Below, in pieces: positions 47,394 through 59,292 of a stretch of 64,000 nucleotides of DNA; positions within the stretch are counted from its first letter, which is position 1, and every line of letters starts with the position of its first letter. This DNA comes from Asterella californica. Taxonomy: Eukaryota; Streptophyta; Marchantiopsida; Marchantiales; Aytoniaceae. The notes beneath the pieces are model-generated. The model was not told the origin of the DNA, searched no databases, and saw nothing but the letters and a program-made list of their open reading frames with translations. Where the stretch lies: contig JAYKYS010000006.1 of assembly GCA_036924285.1 (NCBI GenBank), forward strand, positions 25,270,001 to 25,334,000, read 5' to 3'. The translations under genes and the position numbers were made by a program.

Positions 47394-47546
47394 TCGTGTC
47401 TTGTATCGGACGATGGACCCATCTGAATTTAGCTTCAGCTTGAAGGTCCACTTGTTGGTTATGGGCCTTCGTCCGTGTGGTAAATCTGTGAGTGTCCATG
47501 TACCGTTCTCCTCGTGGGACTTGAGCTTTTCGGTGATGGCCTCGGA

Positions 47547-48790
47547 TCATCGAGCAGCATTTGGAGATGATAGGGCCTCCTGATAGGAGTTGGGCTCCAT
47601 CGGGACTGGTCTGAAAGTCACCATTAGTGCACGCTTCTTACTCGTTCGTGCCTTCGGGATCAAAGTCGTTGTGTCGTAATCTTCAGCTGGATCGCGGTTA
47701 GGAGGGTTGGACTGACGTGTTGATCGTCGGAGTGGTGGTGGTGCTTGGATCTCAGTGGGAGGAGACGATGCCATCTCAAAGTCACTTGAGTGCGGTGGTG
47801 GAGAGTGCGGTGGTGAACGATGTAGGTATGGGTGTAGTGTGTTCATGTTTTCTACATCAGTGCTATGTCTGGTTCGGATTGGGGAAGATAAATTCATGAT
47901 AGAATAAGTTGAGAACGGATATCGATTGTGGGATTGTGGGCTACTAGTGGATGAGCTGGCCACAGATTGAGTTGGTGTGTGAAATGTGCCTCCACTAACT
48001 CCTCCTCCTCCATATCCCGCTGAGGGTAGAGGAGGAACGGGGCCCGGGACAAGACTACTGCTTGAAGGATGACCAGGGCCAACGGAAGGACCGAAGACGG
48101 GAGGTGGTGCAAAAGGAGGCGGAACAGATGAACTCAGAGGAGAAAGAGTAGCTCCCACTGAAGGGCTAGGGGCTGGACCCGAAGTAGGAGGATGGTGATG
48201 GAAAAAGTGCACATCATTTTGAATTTCATCCTCAGTGATAGCAGTGAGAGCGGGGTTGGGAGAAGATGATGTTGATGCAAGGAGAGACTCATCAAATATA
48301 ACATCGCGAGAAACAAAAGTATGACCGTCAGATTTACGTTGGAGACGGTATGCCTTACTTTGACTGCTGTAGCCGAGAAGAAGACACTCGTGGGAGTGAC
48401 TATCTAGCTTAGAGCGATGAGTCTCTATAGTGTTGGCAAAAGCTGTGCAGCCAAAAACTCGAAGATGTGAGATGGTGGGCTTGCGGCCATGCCATAACTC
48501 AAAGGGAGTGGTGGCAGGATCGATGGCCTTGGTGGGACAACGATTTAGAACATAAGTGGCGTGATTGATAACCTCACCCCAAAACTGGTTGTCTAGTCCT
48601 GCTGAAAACATCATAGCGCGGACAGAGTTTAAGAGGGTGCGATTTTACGCTCAGCTACCTCGTTTTGCTGAGGAGTGTCAGGGACGGTCAGTTGACGTTG
48701 GATACCGTGTTCCTGACAATAGGCATCAAAGAGGGTGGATCGGAACTCACCACCGTTGTCGGAGCGTAGAGTCTTGAGCTTCTTGCCAGT
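47547..48790 (-). pseudogene. Copia integrase, C-terminal half, and linker
   Basis: From about 48790 the minus strand reads the second acid region (LRSDNGGEF) and, after QQNEVAER with the catalytic Glu, a stop and frame change. From 48614 it continues FWGEVINHATYVLNRCPTKA, FELWHGRKPTISHLRVFG and the C-terminal LGYSSQSKAYRLQ domain, then a long Pro/Ser-rich linker towards RT. A frameshift separates it from the N-terminal half. Confidence 0.85.
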
Positions 48791-49437
48791 CTGACGCTCG
48801 GCAAATGTGTGAAACTCCTTGAATGCTGTGAAGCAGTCGCTCTTGTAGTGCAGTAAACAAACAACGTATAACGGGAGTAGTCGTCGGTCATGGTCATGAA
48901 GTACTCATAGCCGGAAAAAGTGCAAGGGGAAATGCGGCCGCTGATGTCAGAGTGGACAATTTCGAGAATTTCGGTGGCGCGGGTAGTGACGGCACGTGGA
49001 AATTTTGTGCGGGCTTGCTTGTCATGCAAGCACGGGGGGCAAGTGAAATTGTGTATAGTGGGCAGATTTAGACCAATAACAGATTGATGGCGACGGAGTT
49101 GGTCAAGCCGGGTAAGACTGATGTGGCCAAGCCGCCTGTGCCAGAGGTCGGCGGTAGGAGTGGCAAATGTAAGATAGGCAAAGCGCGGACGGGTGACAGA
49201 TCGGTAGAGAGTGGAAATAGGTGTGTTAGACTCATCGACTATGTAAGGTGTAGATGCAAGACATGTAGGAGTGGATGAGTCATCACCATGTGTGTGGCGG
49301 GCTGAAAGCAGAGTGCCTACTGTAGAGTCGGAAATTTCTACTGAAGGGCCTGCAAGAAAAGAAAGATTTGTTTCTAACGGAATAATACCGGAGGAAATAG
49401 TGCCGGAGAAAATATTCCTGTGGAGGAGTACTTCCAT
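48688..49437 (-). pseudogene. Copia integrase, N-terminal half
   Basis: Contains the HHCC zinc site (LWHRRLGH ... CPPCLHDK) and the first catalytic Asp in IVHSDISG, then TMTDDYSRYTLFVY. The frame is lost before the second Asp. Upstream of LWHRRLGH the frame continues for about 90 codons into the GC-rich array, where copia elements normally have only a short linker from the protease. Confidence 0.85.
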
Positions 49438-50009
49438 GGAGAGTTCTCCGTGGGAGAGAACTGTTCCTCCTGTGGGGGAGGGACTTTCAGTCCCTCCCCT
49501 TCGACGGGAGTCAACCCCGTGCAGGTTGACTCCCGACGGAGTTGTCCCTCCCTTGCGAGAGGAGTCAATCCCGCGCGGGTTGACTCCCTCGTTGGAGGAG
49601 CTTCCCAGCTCCGAGGAGCTGGGAGCTCCTCCGAAAAACGGGGGGTTGGCAGCCGCCGCCGCCGTCCCTCCGAGAAGGGCGAGATGGGAGGCGGGCCCGG
49701 GGAGTTAATACTCCCGGGGTTCGTGTCCCAGCCTTGGGGACCGCCCCGGGAAGTTAAGGGGGCGTGGCCCCATATGTGGGACCGCGCTCCTTGGCTGGTC
49801 GTGTCCCTTGGCTCGTCATGACGGGGCGCGTCCCCATAGGGGGACGTGCCGTTTGCCTCGAGGCACGGATCGCCCTGGTGGCGATCCGTGCCCTCCTTGA
49901 TTATAGGGACGTCGCCCCTCCATGGGGGGCGCGCCGGTTAGGATTCCGTGCAGGGTCGAGGTAGGCGCACTGGTCTTGGGGCCACGGATCGCCCTCGTGG
50001 CGATCCGTG
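49434..50009. repeat. GC-rich array of about ten hairpins inside the copia element
   Basis: Stem-loops follow closely: 49434-49453 (9-bp stem), 49475-49499 (11-bp, loop ttc), 49505-49535 (12-bp), 49561-49587 (8+ bp, arms related to the previous one), 49594-49632 (17 bp with one bulge), 49700-49715 (6 bp), 49825-49850 (11 bp), 49854-49865 (perfect TGCCTCGAGGCA), 49862-49892 (13-bp perfect), 49913-49931 and 49983-50009 (11-bp perfect). The arm CACGGATCGCC occurs in two separate hairpins (loops ctggt and ctcgt). GC content is far above the surrounding element. No ORF runs through it. Confidence 0.9.
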
Positions 50010-50166
50010 CCTCCCTCAGAATTCGGTGCCAGAAAGAGTGCGGGAAATGTGTTTTCAAGGAGAAATGTGTTTGCGGACTGTGACTGTGCGAAGGGGTGCA
50101 AGGGGAGGATCAGCCGTAGTCGACCACGGTTGGTCGATCTGCCACCACGGCCGTCTCCAGGACCCC

Positions 50167-50649
50167 TCAGTCTTTTCCGAGAGGACGTTTTAGGGGCATT
50201 GTTGGAAGCAGGGATTGGGAGTGCTCTGTCTTCAGCTGGGCATGGTGTGCTTGCGGGAGTGACATAGTGTGCACGGGAATTACAGACGAGCCTAGCAAGT
50301 AGAGATCATTGCTTAGCGGGCATGGGGCAATTGGACGTCTGTTCTTGTCCTCTAGATGGCAAGTACCATTACCGATAATGCAGCACCCACCCTTGGAGTC
50401 AAACATTCGAGCTGAAAACAAGTTCTTCCGTAGTGCAGGGACGTGCAAGACATCCTTAATTAAGACGTTTTCGTCGTTAAGAAGTTTAACTTCAACATCG
50501 CCGTGACCTTCAATTTGAACTGTAGTGTCATCTCCTAAGAGAATTTGATCTTGAAGAGCACTTTCTCGTTCAGTGTACTTCCAAAATTGGTCGCGGTCGA
50601 ATGCCATGTGGTGGGTAGCGTCGGTGTCAACGTACCAATGACGGTCCAC
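50167..50649 (-). pseudogene. Copia aspartic protease
   Basis: Reads HWYVDTDATHHMAFDRDQFW, then VLHVPALRKNLFSARMFDSK and ITE-like text ending NDLYLLG. Copia proteases have D-S/T-G at the active site; here the Gly is Asp (DTDA), which should inactivate it. The frame is shifted relative to gag. Confidence 0.8.
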
Positions 50650-51575
50650 AGTTCGAGGTGCAAATTCGTGTAGAGCTGGGTCATCAGTACTCGCCTAGTG
50701 TTGTTGTTGTTGCGCTGGCGATTCTTCTGGTTGCGGTTCTTATGATTTCCGCCTTGCTGAGGTTGATTGGGCGGAGCGCTGCTGCTTGAGGCTTGATTTG
50801 GACAATTCTGGACACGATGTCCAGTTAAATTGCACCCGAAACACTGAATGTTGGAATCTGGTGTCCGCTTCTTAGAACGGTTGCCGTTCTTGCCTTGCTT
50901 GGGTGGTTGCCTCTTTCCTGCAAACAATGCGGTCGAAGGTTCATGCTGCATTCTTCGACGAAAAGTTTCTTCAGTGAGAAGAAACGAGATGAGATCTTGC
51001 AACGTCAAGTTGGTGTTGCATCTCATCACTTGTAGGAACATTTGGTAGCTGTCAGGCATGCTACCCATGAGTGTGAGCAGCTGCTCTTGTGCGCCTACTT
51101 GTACGCCTGCGGACGCCAGCTGCTCGACAATCGACTTGAAAGTGTTTACATGCGATGTGACTGAGTCGTTCGCCTTCATCTTGAGAGTTCGCAGCTTTTC
51201 TTTCAAGTGCATCTGGGTGACTGTGTCTTGCGCGACAAGTTAGAAGTCAATGTGTTCTACGCTTCTGTTGCCGAGCGGCAAGAAATAATGTGACCGATAA
51301 CAGTGTTCTCGCAACACTGATTTATTGCCGTCAAAGCATTCTTGCTCTGACGATCTCACTCCGCAATGCTACCTGGTCCGGTGGCAGGTAGGGGGTTAGC
51401 GGCAGTGGCTACTGGTCGAGGTTCACTACCATCGACAATTCCGAGAACGCCTTCAGCGTCTAACTGGAGTTTCATCTTGTGTTTCCAGTACGTGAAGTAC
51501 GTCCCATCGAACTTTGCCCAGCCTTTAGTGCTGAACGTGTTCGTCGTCGCAGATTTATCGCTGAACTACTGAGGT
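50535..51575 (-). pseudogene. Copia gag
   Basis: The UBN2-type gag pattern is clear (MHLKEKLRTLKMKANDSV, FKSIVEQLASAGV, LLTLMGSMPDSYQ), followed by a basic stretch, the zinc knuckle CFGCNLTGHRVQNC and an Asn/Gln-rich tail near 50700. The N-terminal part (51575-51240) is broken by stops. Confidence 0.85.
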
Positions 51576-51710
51576 TCTATTGAGCGCTGTGATCGTCTAA
51601 GCGAGAAGCGTCTTTCACGCTTTAGCAATCAAGGCGTCCCCTGATTGCTCCTTCACCTGTGCCTAGGGTCTACCTGAAGCCTACGTTATTGTGCTGGGAA
51701 AATAACAACC

Positions 51711-51724
51711 CGTAGCTCTGATAC
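51711..51724 (-). promoter_or_regulatory. Primer-binding site of the copia element
   Basis: GTATCAGAGCTACG on the minus strand, directly after the right LTR. It matches most of the initiator-methionine tRNA complement TGGTATCAGAGC. Confidence 0.8.
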
Positions 51725-51726
51725 TA

Positions 51727-51931
51727 TATAGGAAAAGGAGAGAGAGGATCAATGTGAGAGACCAAGTATGAGTAAGCTTGTTTACTGAAATGAATAATGA
51801 GATAGGAGGCCCAAAGACCAGGTACTTATACTTTGGTACAAGGGCAGGCAAAGCCTGCGAAAGGGCATGAGCCCAAATAGTCTAAACTAGTTGTTGTACT
51901 TTACGTTCATACTGTACAGTCAGTTCTAACC
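51727..51931 (-). repeat. 5' LTR of the copia element
   Basis: 205 bp, collinear with 45812-46014. About 14 substitutions, nearly all A/G or C/T, and two 1-bp indels by eye. Confidence 0.9.
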
Positions 51932-51936
51932 ATGAT

Positions 51937-53650
51937 GAGGAATCAAATGAATATGGTGTGTAGTCGTTACATGGGTTAAGAAATCACCTTCTAGGAGGAC
52001 ATATTACTAACCTGTTTCACAGGCCAATCGCCATAGTATCGATGAACGACACCATATGCAGGCTCAATGCTCAGAGAGAGCTAATATTGTGTTCGCTTGA
52101 GTAGCATTGTTTAACAGGTAAAGTTGATATCTGTTCTCGAGAGAGTCAGTGCAGCACTACTCGCTCTTTATCAACCGCAAAAGAATCATTTCATGTCGTG
52201 TGGCAACACGACAACCTCTTGCCCTTCTTCTTTCCATAGAATTACATGCAACAGGAGAGAAGTTTGGTTTCACTTTTCTCATCCGCAATGAACGTAAATA
52301 GTTCAAATTATATTCAGTCTGTTACCTCCTCAAAGCTGAAAATGAAGAATGGATCATATAGAGACCGTACGAGGAAGCTCTGTCTATAACGTAGGGTACA
52401 TGAAAAGTCAAAACGTAAATGGTGCCCGTAATAAGGAAAAGGTCTGTGGAGAAACAAAAGGAAAAAGGAAAGAAACTGCCCTCAGTTTCTAGGAGGATAC
52501 ATAAGCTGCAATGCGAGAAATGCTACGATCTTATTTTTCTCGTCCATGTTTCAAAGAATGAGCTGATTGATCAACTGTCCCTCATTTTCTTGAGCTTGCT
52601 GGAATGGTAGCACCATCCTTTTCCCAAGCCTTGGCACCTTCTGACTGAAAGTCACCTGCGAAAGCCGAGCAGATCGGGATCAAGGCACTCAATCATAACG
52701 TTAAAGAAGTAGAATGATATGAATCCCAAGCGAAGAACAACCCAGAAGAGGACAAGCGGGAGATTTGTGGTGAAAGTTAGCTCTGCTATTGGTTACAATC
52801 CACTCCAGAGGATGATATGCAAAATAACAAGAAACTAGTGTAAGAAAAGTACTCATGTGCAATAAAGAGAAGGAAGACCGGAGCAAGAGGAAATTCAACA
52901 ATAGAAGTTCAATTATAAACTTCTAAAAATAAGATATCAAGATTCACTTGCATGCAAACACGTGAAGATCAACTGGATGCACACTCGTGAGACACTGAAT
53001 ATAGAACTATAAACTCAAGAGTGTGGCTCTCTTTCCGAAATAACGTCTTTGTCTGAGAGAAAGATACTTTTTTTATTATGATCTTCCAAAAAGGAAAAGG
53101 AAAAAGGAAGAGGGAAAAAGAAGCGAATCCAACGAGGAAAAGACCTTGAATTATTGGTTCATACTATAAATAACTAGTCTAATATGTTTAATATTTGATG
53201 CTTATTGCAATGACACTACAGCTAGAATATACTAGTTCTTTTTATGTAAAAAGTGTAAGTAAATATACTAGCTTTTTGTGTTAAAAGTGACTTCTATAAA
53301 CACACCGTTCCCATGACCCAAAGTCGCTAGATTATGCATCAGCGAAAGAATCATCCATGTCAATGCGAAAGACAATTCTTTCTTTGCATCAAGCTCTTGA
53401 TAGAAAATGACTTTATCTTGATTTGTTAACTCAAATTTGCACTAAAGTCGTGCCACACTATGAGAACTGTCTGCTGTTGTTTGCGTATAATATCCTGTTA
53501 GATGTTAATGCCATCTTTCATGACAACTGCAAGTTTGTGTCCAAAAGCACCAATGATGTCCAAAGAGTTCTAGTGTAGAACTCTTTGCTCATGTTCGTGA
53601 ATTATTTCTAGGGGTCGAACACGAGAGTGTTCACATACTGCTTAAGATCA
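51937..53650. other. Intergenic, nothing recognised
   Basis: Before the copia insertion this stretch adjoined the CNX3 3' flank. Short ORFs only (longest about 66 codons). Around 53050-53130 it is purine-rich. Confidence 0.4.
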
Positions 53651-53659
53651 ATATTGATT

Positions 53660-54097
53660 TTAGGAGCAACAAATATGTTTATCGAGGAGAGTCAGACTCG
53701 AGGAGAGAAGGTTCGTCAAGAGCTTCAAGATGCAAGAGCTCAAGATCTACCGATGGATGATGTTCCTTCTCCATCGAAAGTAAGAGCAAAGGAGTTTCAG
53801 AAGGAGAAGGGTAAGCCGGCTGCATACAAACGACAGTCGGACATCGAGGCTTCAATAGACTTGAAGAGAGTCTTGGAAGATCGCATTCTAAATGCGAAGG
53901 TGGAGTTTACCTTGAGGAAAGTGTTAGGCATTGCTAAGCGTGAGTTTCATGATGTCCTCATCGATGTCATCAAACGGAAGCGACAAATTATGGGTGAGAC
54001 TGGTTTATCGCATGCCTTGGATACTAGGATGTCTGTGGATGAGGAGAGAGAGCTTGCAAAGTGCAGTGTTTATTCTTCAGAGGAAGAAAGAGATTGA
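53660..54097 (+). pseudogene. Gag C-terminal region of element B
   Basis: Acidic and basic charged text with ILNAKVEFTLRKVLGIAKRE then FHDVLIDVIKRK, the segment shared with the element A gag. The zinc knuckle region is missing. Confidence 0.6.
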
Positions 54098-54199
54098 AGA
54101 CGCAGGGTGCATTTTGAGGATGAAGAGGAGGATGGGAAGTAGAGTTCAAGTCATTACAGCCACAGTCATTGGGCTCGAGCTACAACGGAGACGTTGGTG

Positions 54200-54712
54200 A
54201 GAATCGAAGACTTGGATGAGTCGGTGGTTGCTTTGATCGATCGTGGATCAGAAATCAACATCATGTCGAAGGAGCTGTACAAGAGGAAGAAGTGACCGAT
54301 CGACATAGAACATGGGTGGGTCATAAGAGCAGCCAACAACACAAGAGGAGACTTGTATGGAGCTTGTCCAGACATCAGAGTGCGCGTAGGTGATGTTGCT
54401 ATCGAGCAAAACTTCTTTGTCCAGGAAGCAACATCATACTCGCTCATTCTTGGTCAATCTTTCATCATAGCAACTCGGATGGAGACAAAGGTACTGGACG
54501 ACGGATCTGCTTATGCTAGGATCCGAAGTCAAGATGGGACGAGAGCGATACAATTCTTGACTGTATCGTCCAACCACGAGCGCAATCGAGATCGTCTGAG
54601 GGAGAAACCACTTCCAAGGGTGAGTGAAAGTTCAAGGATTTTCGTTGAGTACCACTATAGAGCGGGATTGTGGTGGTGCGCAGGAGAAGGTACTCTCGCT
54701 TGCTGGAGATAG
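54200..54712 (+). pseudogene. Retropepsin of element B
   Basis: VVALIDRGSEINIMSKELYK corresponds to the active-site strand (normally DSGS; here DRGS). After a TGA it continues IEHGWVIRAANNTRGDL, CPDIRVRVGDVAIEQNFFV and SYSLILGQSFI, the second half with its ILG strand. The active-site change and the stop make it inactive. Confidence 0.75.
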
Positions 54713-55078
54713 TGCCGTTTGTACAAGATTTGTTGGGTTTTCAGAGTGTGGGATTGCTATCTACAAGAAGGTAGAAGAGCTGAGAAGAAAAGAACAAAAA
54801 CATTTGCGTGTTGTTGAGTTGATGTTGAAAGAGCTGGGTGAGCTAGTAGGGGATGAATGAATTTCTAGTGTTTATGAAGAGGATGGGTTGGAGGATCCTT
54901 TACGAGTGATCATGTCTATTGGATGGGAGGATATGGATAAGGTTGTGCAGATTCATTCAAAGGAGGTCTATTCGATGATCGAATCATTCCGTGCACCGGA
55001 GGTTCAAGTTGAGACAAGGTACAAGACAGTGGATAAGAAGATAAAGCCAGTTGCTTCCCGGAGGACACTAACCAACAG

Positions 55079-55720
55079 ATGGATCGAGCTTCAAGGGAGA
55101 AGAGTTTGAGAGATCCTGCAATGATAGGACACAAGTTCACGGAGAAGACCCTTGAAGAGCTGAAGATTGGATCTGATGGGTCTCTTCTATCAGAAGAGAG
55201 GATGTGCTTCAAGGAGATGTTTTCACGACATGAGAAAACATTTGTCTTTGAGCCACATGAGATTGGGTGTGTAGACCCGTATGTTGTTACCCCAATGGTT
55301 ATCTTCACGATATCGCGTGTGTCATGGAACCTGAGACCAATTCTAGTACCGCGGGCTCACTTGTCCAAACTAGTGGAGTTGCTGAAGGAGAAGATGCGGA
55401 TGAAGATCTTGGAGCCATCGTTTGCACCGTATTCGAGCAGATGGTTTACAGTGCCTAAGAAGAATGGGTCGCTGCGGTTCATCCAAGACATGCAACCGGT
55501 GAACGCAGTAACAATCAGAAATGCTGGGGTGGGACCGATTGTGGATGAGTTTGCTGAAGCATTTGCAGGAAGAGCAATTTACTCAATGGGAGATCTTTAC
55601 TCAGGGTATGATCAGTTTCAACTAGCGGAGGAGAGCAAAAGCTTCACGATAATGAGGACACCTTTAGGGCTGGTTAGGATGTGTACCTTACCACAGGGAG
55701 CTACCAGGGAAGGATCATCT
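55079..55720 (+). pseudogene. Gypsy reverse transcriptase (fingers only) of element B
   Basis: Motifs: KMRMKILEPSFAPYSSRWF, VPKKNGSLRFIQDMQPVNAV, FAGRAIYSMGDLYSGYDQF, TPLGLVRMCTLPQGAT. The text then jumps to a different frame reading HLMADMLSRAQY, the end of RNase H. The YVDD palm and nearly all of RNase H are deleted at about 55710. Confidence 0.85.
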
Positions 55721-55721
55721 G

Positions 55722-57168
55722 ATGGCGGATATGTTATCTCGGGCTCAATATGATGGAGAGGATAAGATGGTAGAAGACATTGACGACGTGGGTACAGAGT
55801 TCTATTCGATTGCACAGACAAGAAGGGAAGATGAGTTGTTTGTTGAAGGGTTGTATGATGGTGATTTGCTTGATATCGGAAGGTACCTTAGTACGATGGT
55901 TAAGCAGACAGGTTGGACGGATGAGAGGTTTCGGAGAGTTCAAAGGAAGACCTACAACTTCATGTTGCAGGATGGGTTTCTTTGGAAGCGACCAAAGCAG
56001 AAAGGTGGGGTACCGCTACGGGTGATTTGCAACAAGGAAGATCAGCAAAAGTTGCTCAAGGCGTTCCATGAGAGTCTTTGGGCTGGACATCGAGGGATTT
56101 GGGTCACTTTTACAAAGATGAAAGAGCGGTATTGGTGAAAAAACATGTTGTATCTTTTGTGGGGTCTTGTTTGACATGTCAGATGTATTCGAACATCCGA
56201 CATCGTGACGGATTACACCCGACTTATCCGTTGGCAATCCACTTCAAGTGGATGGTAGACTTGGTGATTATGTCAGTTGGATTGTGACAGATGAGATACT
56301 TGGTACTTGCTAGAGAAGATCTTTCAAATCAAGTCGAGGGTAGGACGCTTTGGACAAAGACAACTGAAGGAGTATGTAGATTTCTCTTGGAAGAGGTTGT
56401 TTGTCGATATGGATGTGTGGGAAAGATCACTGCAGATCGGAGAGAGTTAGATGCACATGAGGCCCGTGAGTTCTTTGCAAGATGTGGGGTGAGGTTGTCA
56501 CTGACAACTACTTACAACCCCGAAGGGAATGCCAAGAGTGAACGTGGTCATCCACCCATTGTGAAGGCTTTGGTGAAGGTCTGCAACGGAAGGATACGCG
56601 AGTGACCTCGACTCTTATCATTTGTGTTATAGGTAGATCGAATGACACATAGCTCGGTGACAGGTTACATGCCGGTGAAACTCATCACAGGTCAGAAACC
56701 TATCATGCCGATTGAAGAACACGTTCTGACATGGAGTGTGTTACCTTGGGAGGACAATTTGACTAGGGAAGAGCTTCTTGCTATTCGAATTAGGCAGTTA
56801 GAGTGAAGACCAGAGGATATCCAAACTGCTTTGGATAGGCTGCGAGAAGCACGGTTGAAGAACAAGGTCAGATTTGATCAGCGACATCGTTTGAGACCCA
56901 GGGAAATCAAAGAAAGTGATTGGGTGTTAGTCTATGACAACAGTCTAGACAACCAGCATAGTGCACTCTGGAAGTTTTCCAGAAGATGATTTGGTCCGTA
57001 TGTGGTGAAGAAGGTTCATGACAATGCAACTTATGCCTTGCAAGAGTTGGATGGAACGAGCTTGAAGGTACCAGTGGCAGGTAAACGTGTCAAGATTTTC
57101 AAAAAGAGAGATGAGGAGGTCGATCTAGCAGATATCTTGACGGAGTTTCAGTTTGAGGATGAGGATTA
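55722..57168 (+). pseudogene. Gypsy integrase and C-terminal domain of element B
   Basis: After MADMLSRAQY comes a linker, then the zinc site (AFHESLWAGHRG ... SCLTCQMYSNIRH) and the catalytic core: MVDL (first Asp), ITADRRELDAHEAREFF (second Asp) and GNAKSERGH (Glu). The C-terminal part has RHRLRPREIKESDWVLVYDN and RRxFGPYVVKKVHDNATYAL, the chromodomain-less gypsy GPY/F module. Stops and frameshifts near 56138, 56287, 56605, 56805 and 56988 break it. Confidence 0.85.
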
Positions 57169-57273
57169 GGCAGAAGACCTTGAAGGTGAGGTTGGTTACG
57201 ATGGGAAGTAGGACGATAAGTCGATTCACTCCTTGGTTGGTATCTCTGGTGCATATCGGAGGATGCACAAGTT

Positions 57274-57286
57274 CAGAGGGGGTGGA
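57274..57286 (+). promoter_or_regulatory. Polypurine tract of element B
   Basis: cagagggggtgga directly before the LTR start, as in element A. Confidence 0.7.
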
Positions 57287-59289
57287 TGTCGTGTCGTGGA
57301 CCGGCTCTTATTTGAAATTCAGACTTCGATGCTTATCGCTCCAAAGACACTCATGAGAAAGACAAGCTAGGCCCTAGCTTACGGGCTTTTGGCATCATTT
57401 CGGATCTCCATTTTCATCGCATAGATGGGTAGAGCTCCTTGTCAACGTTCCATATGCACTTCATATAGTGGAGAAGTTACAGGACTCCAAAGATGGAGAA
57501 AACAAGCTAGGCCCCAGCTTACGAGTTTTTGGCACAACTTCAGATCTTCGCTTTTATCGCATTAGTGGATAGAGCTCCTTGTCAGCTTTCCATAGGCACT
57601 TCATCTACTTCGTTTGGACACCTAGTGGAAAAGTTACAAGACTCGAAAGATGGAGAAAACAAGCTAGGCTCCAGCTTACGGGCTTTTGGCGCAACTTTGG
57701 ATCTTCACTTTCATCACATAGATGGGTAGAGCTCGTTGTCACCTTTCCACGGGCATCTTGTTTACTTCGTTTGGACATCTAGTGAAGACGTTATGCGACT
57801 CGAAAGAAGGCAAAATCAAGCTAGGTCTTAGTTTACTTGCTGACTGGGTATTTACAACCCCAGGCGTTATATTAAAGACGCAAGGGGTCTGCTTCCTCAT
57901 TATTGAGAGAACTTTGTACGTACAGAGAGTGACGCAAGGGGGCTGCTTAATAGGCTTGCTTGTTTCTGCGACCTGTCGATGGACGTTTTGGAGAATTGGG
58001 AAGTCCAATACATGCGCGCAAGGTGTCATCGGGTTCAGATCTGTGCAAGCTACGCACAGGTTAAGACGGTTTGTGAAGAGACGGATCGAGGGTTGTGTTC
58101 TGAGAGAAATTGAGACACAAGAAGGAGAGTTGGGATTTTTTCAGTTATCTGTAAAGGAGAGTTGGACCGTTCGGACCGTTCCGGAGTCCAAACTTGCCGT
58201 CCTTGGATCCATCGGGATCAGAACAACGCGTTCTTCAGGAAAATGAAGATGATACGAAGTTTCATCGGGCGATTTGGGAGTTCTGAGTGATATTGGCTCG
58301 CAGGGAAGCGCTTGCGTCAGGTTTTTCATCGTCTACAACCTGAGATTGGATTGTTCTTCGCGATCGGTGAGCCAAGCTCTTCGTTCTTGGTGCCTACGCG
58401 ATCAGGGAGTCTTCATGTACGCATAGGAGAAGACTGTACGTGAATTGGATTGTTGGTTTGGGTGTGGTGAGCAAGTTTGAGCCGTAGGGAGCTGATTTAT
58501 GTCAGTTTTTTGCAACCTGCGACCAAATTTCTTGCGTGGTCTTGCAAGGGGAACTCCAAACGACTTGTTTGGAGTCTTGTTGGGTTCAAGGTAGCTAAAT
58601 CTATCTGCCAGGGAAGACGGATATCAATTTAGACGATCCGTTTGTGCGGTGTGTGCAGTTTTAAGCCGCATGGAGGAATTTTTGAAGGTTCGTCACTTGC
58701 GACAGAAAATCGGCAATATCTCGGCTGTTGGGAGTTGGATCTAAAGGTTTCTTGGGTTAATGGAGTCAGCGGAGGAGACCCTATCGACATCTGAAGTCCG
58801 TTCAGCGAAAGGAGGAAATCCACAGATAAGTTTTTTTTTGTTTCTTCGCTACGAGTTTTGCTCTTTTGAGTTCGTTAGAGTTCTGGTGGCTGTATACAGC
58901 TTGTGGTAGCTAGCTTTAGCTAAGAGCTTATACATGGATGTGGTTTGGACTTGGATTTGGATCGCGTGATACTGCTGTGGCTCTGTTTGTTAGCAAAAGG
59001 AAGTTTCTCTTGCTTTGAGCTACGCTTCGGTGGTTTTGGGCCAGGGTTGTGATTCAAGGGTTGTTTCAGAGGCTTTTGAAGCATGTTACAGACTGCTCTG
59101 GTCTGGTTCTCAATTCTGTGCTCTTAGGAGAAAGAACCGGTAGTGTACATACATTTGGAGTGTATATATCGCAGCGTTCGTTTTCGTGGTTGTTTTTCTC
59201 TGTCTTGTCTCTGTTTCAGCACACAATATCTCCACAGCCAGGAACCTCGTGTTTTCTTGGACATCCTTCACGCACAATCCGACACGATA
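57287..59289 (+). repeat. 3' LTR of element B (about 2003 bp)
   Basis: Starts TGTCGTGTCG and ends CGACACGATA (one base off a perfect inverse). Collinear with LTR A throughout. It has three 157-bp-type units (GCTAGG at 57366, 57506, 57663 and 57820; spacings 140, 157, 157) instead of four, which accounts for most of the 172-bp length difference. Confidence 0.85.
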
Positions 59290-59292
59290 CCG

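Larger units (their letters stand above)
45812..51931 (-). mobile_element. Ty1/copia element, full length but decayed (6.1 kb)
   Basis: LTRs at 45812-46014 and 51727-51931 are about 93% alike by eye, the differences being mostly transitions. They bound, in copia order on the minus strand, gag, protease, integrase, RT and RNase H. ATGAT lies immediately outside both ends (45807-45811 and 51932-51936), a 5-bp target duplication. The primer site is next to the right LTR and the purine tract next to the left LTR. Frameshifts and stops interrupt the polyprotein, and a GC-rich hairpin array of about 0.6 kb lies between protease and integrase. Confidence 0.93.
53660..59289 (+). mobile_element. Ty3/gypsy-like element B, 5'-truncated
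   Basis: gag fragment, protease, RT, integrase and a 3' LTR in gypsy order (integrase last). No 5' LTR or primer site is found before 53660, so the 5' end is lost. Coding is interrupted by many stops and by a deletion between RT and RNase H. The LTR and pre-LTR region match element A. The right end abuts a gypsy RT on the opposite strand. Confidence 0.85.

Noticed and set aside
49271..49964. Plus-strand ORFs across the hairpin array
   Set aside because: They are antisense to the copia polyprotein and driven by high GC and palindromes; no protein family resemblance.
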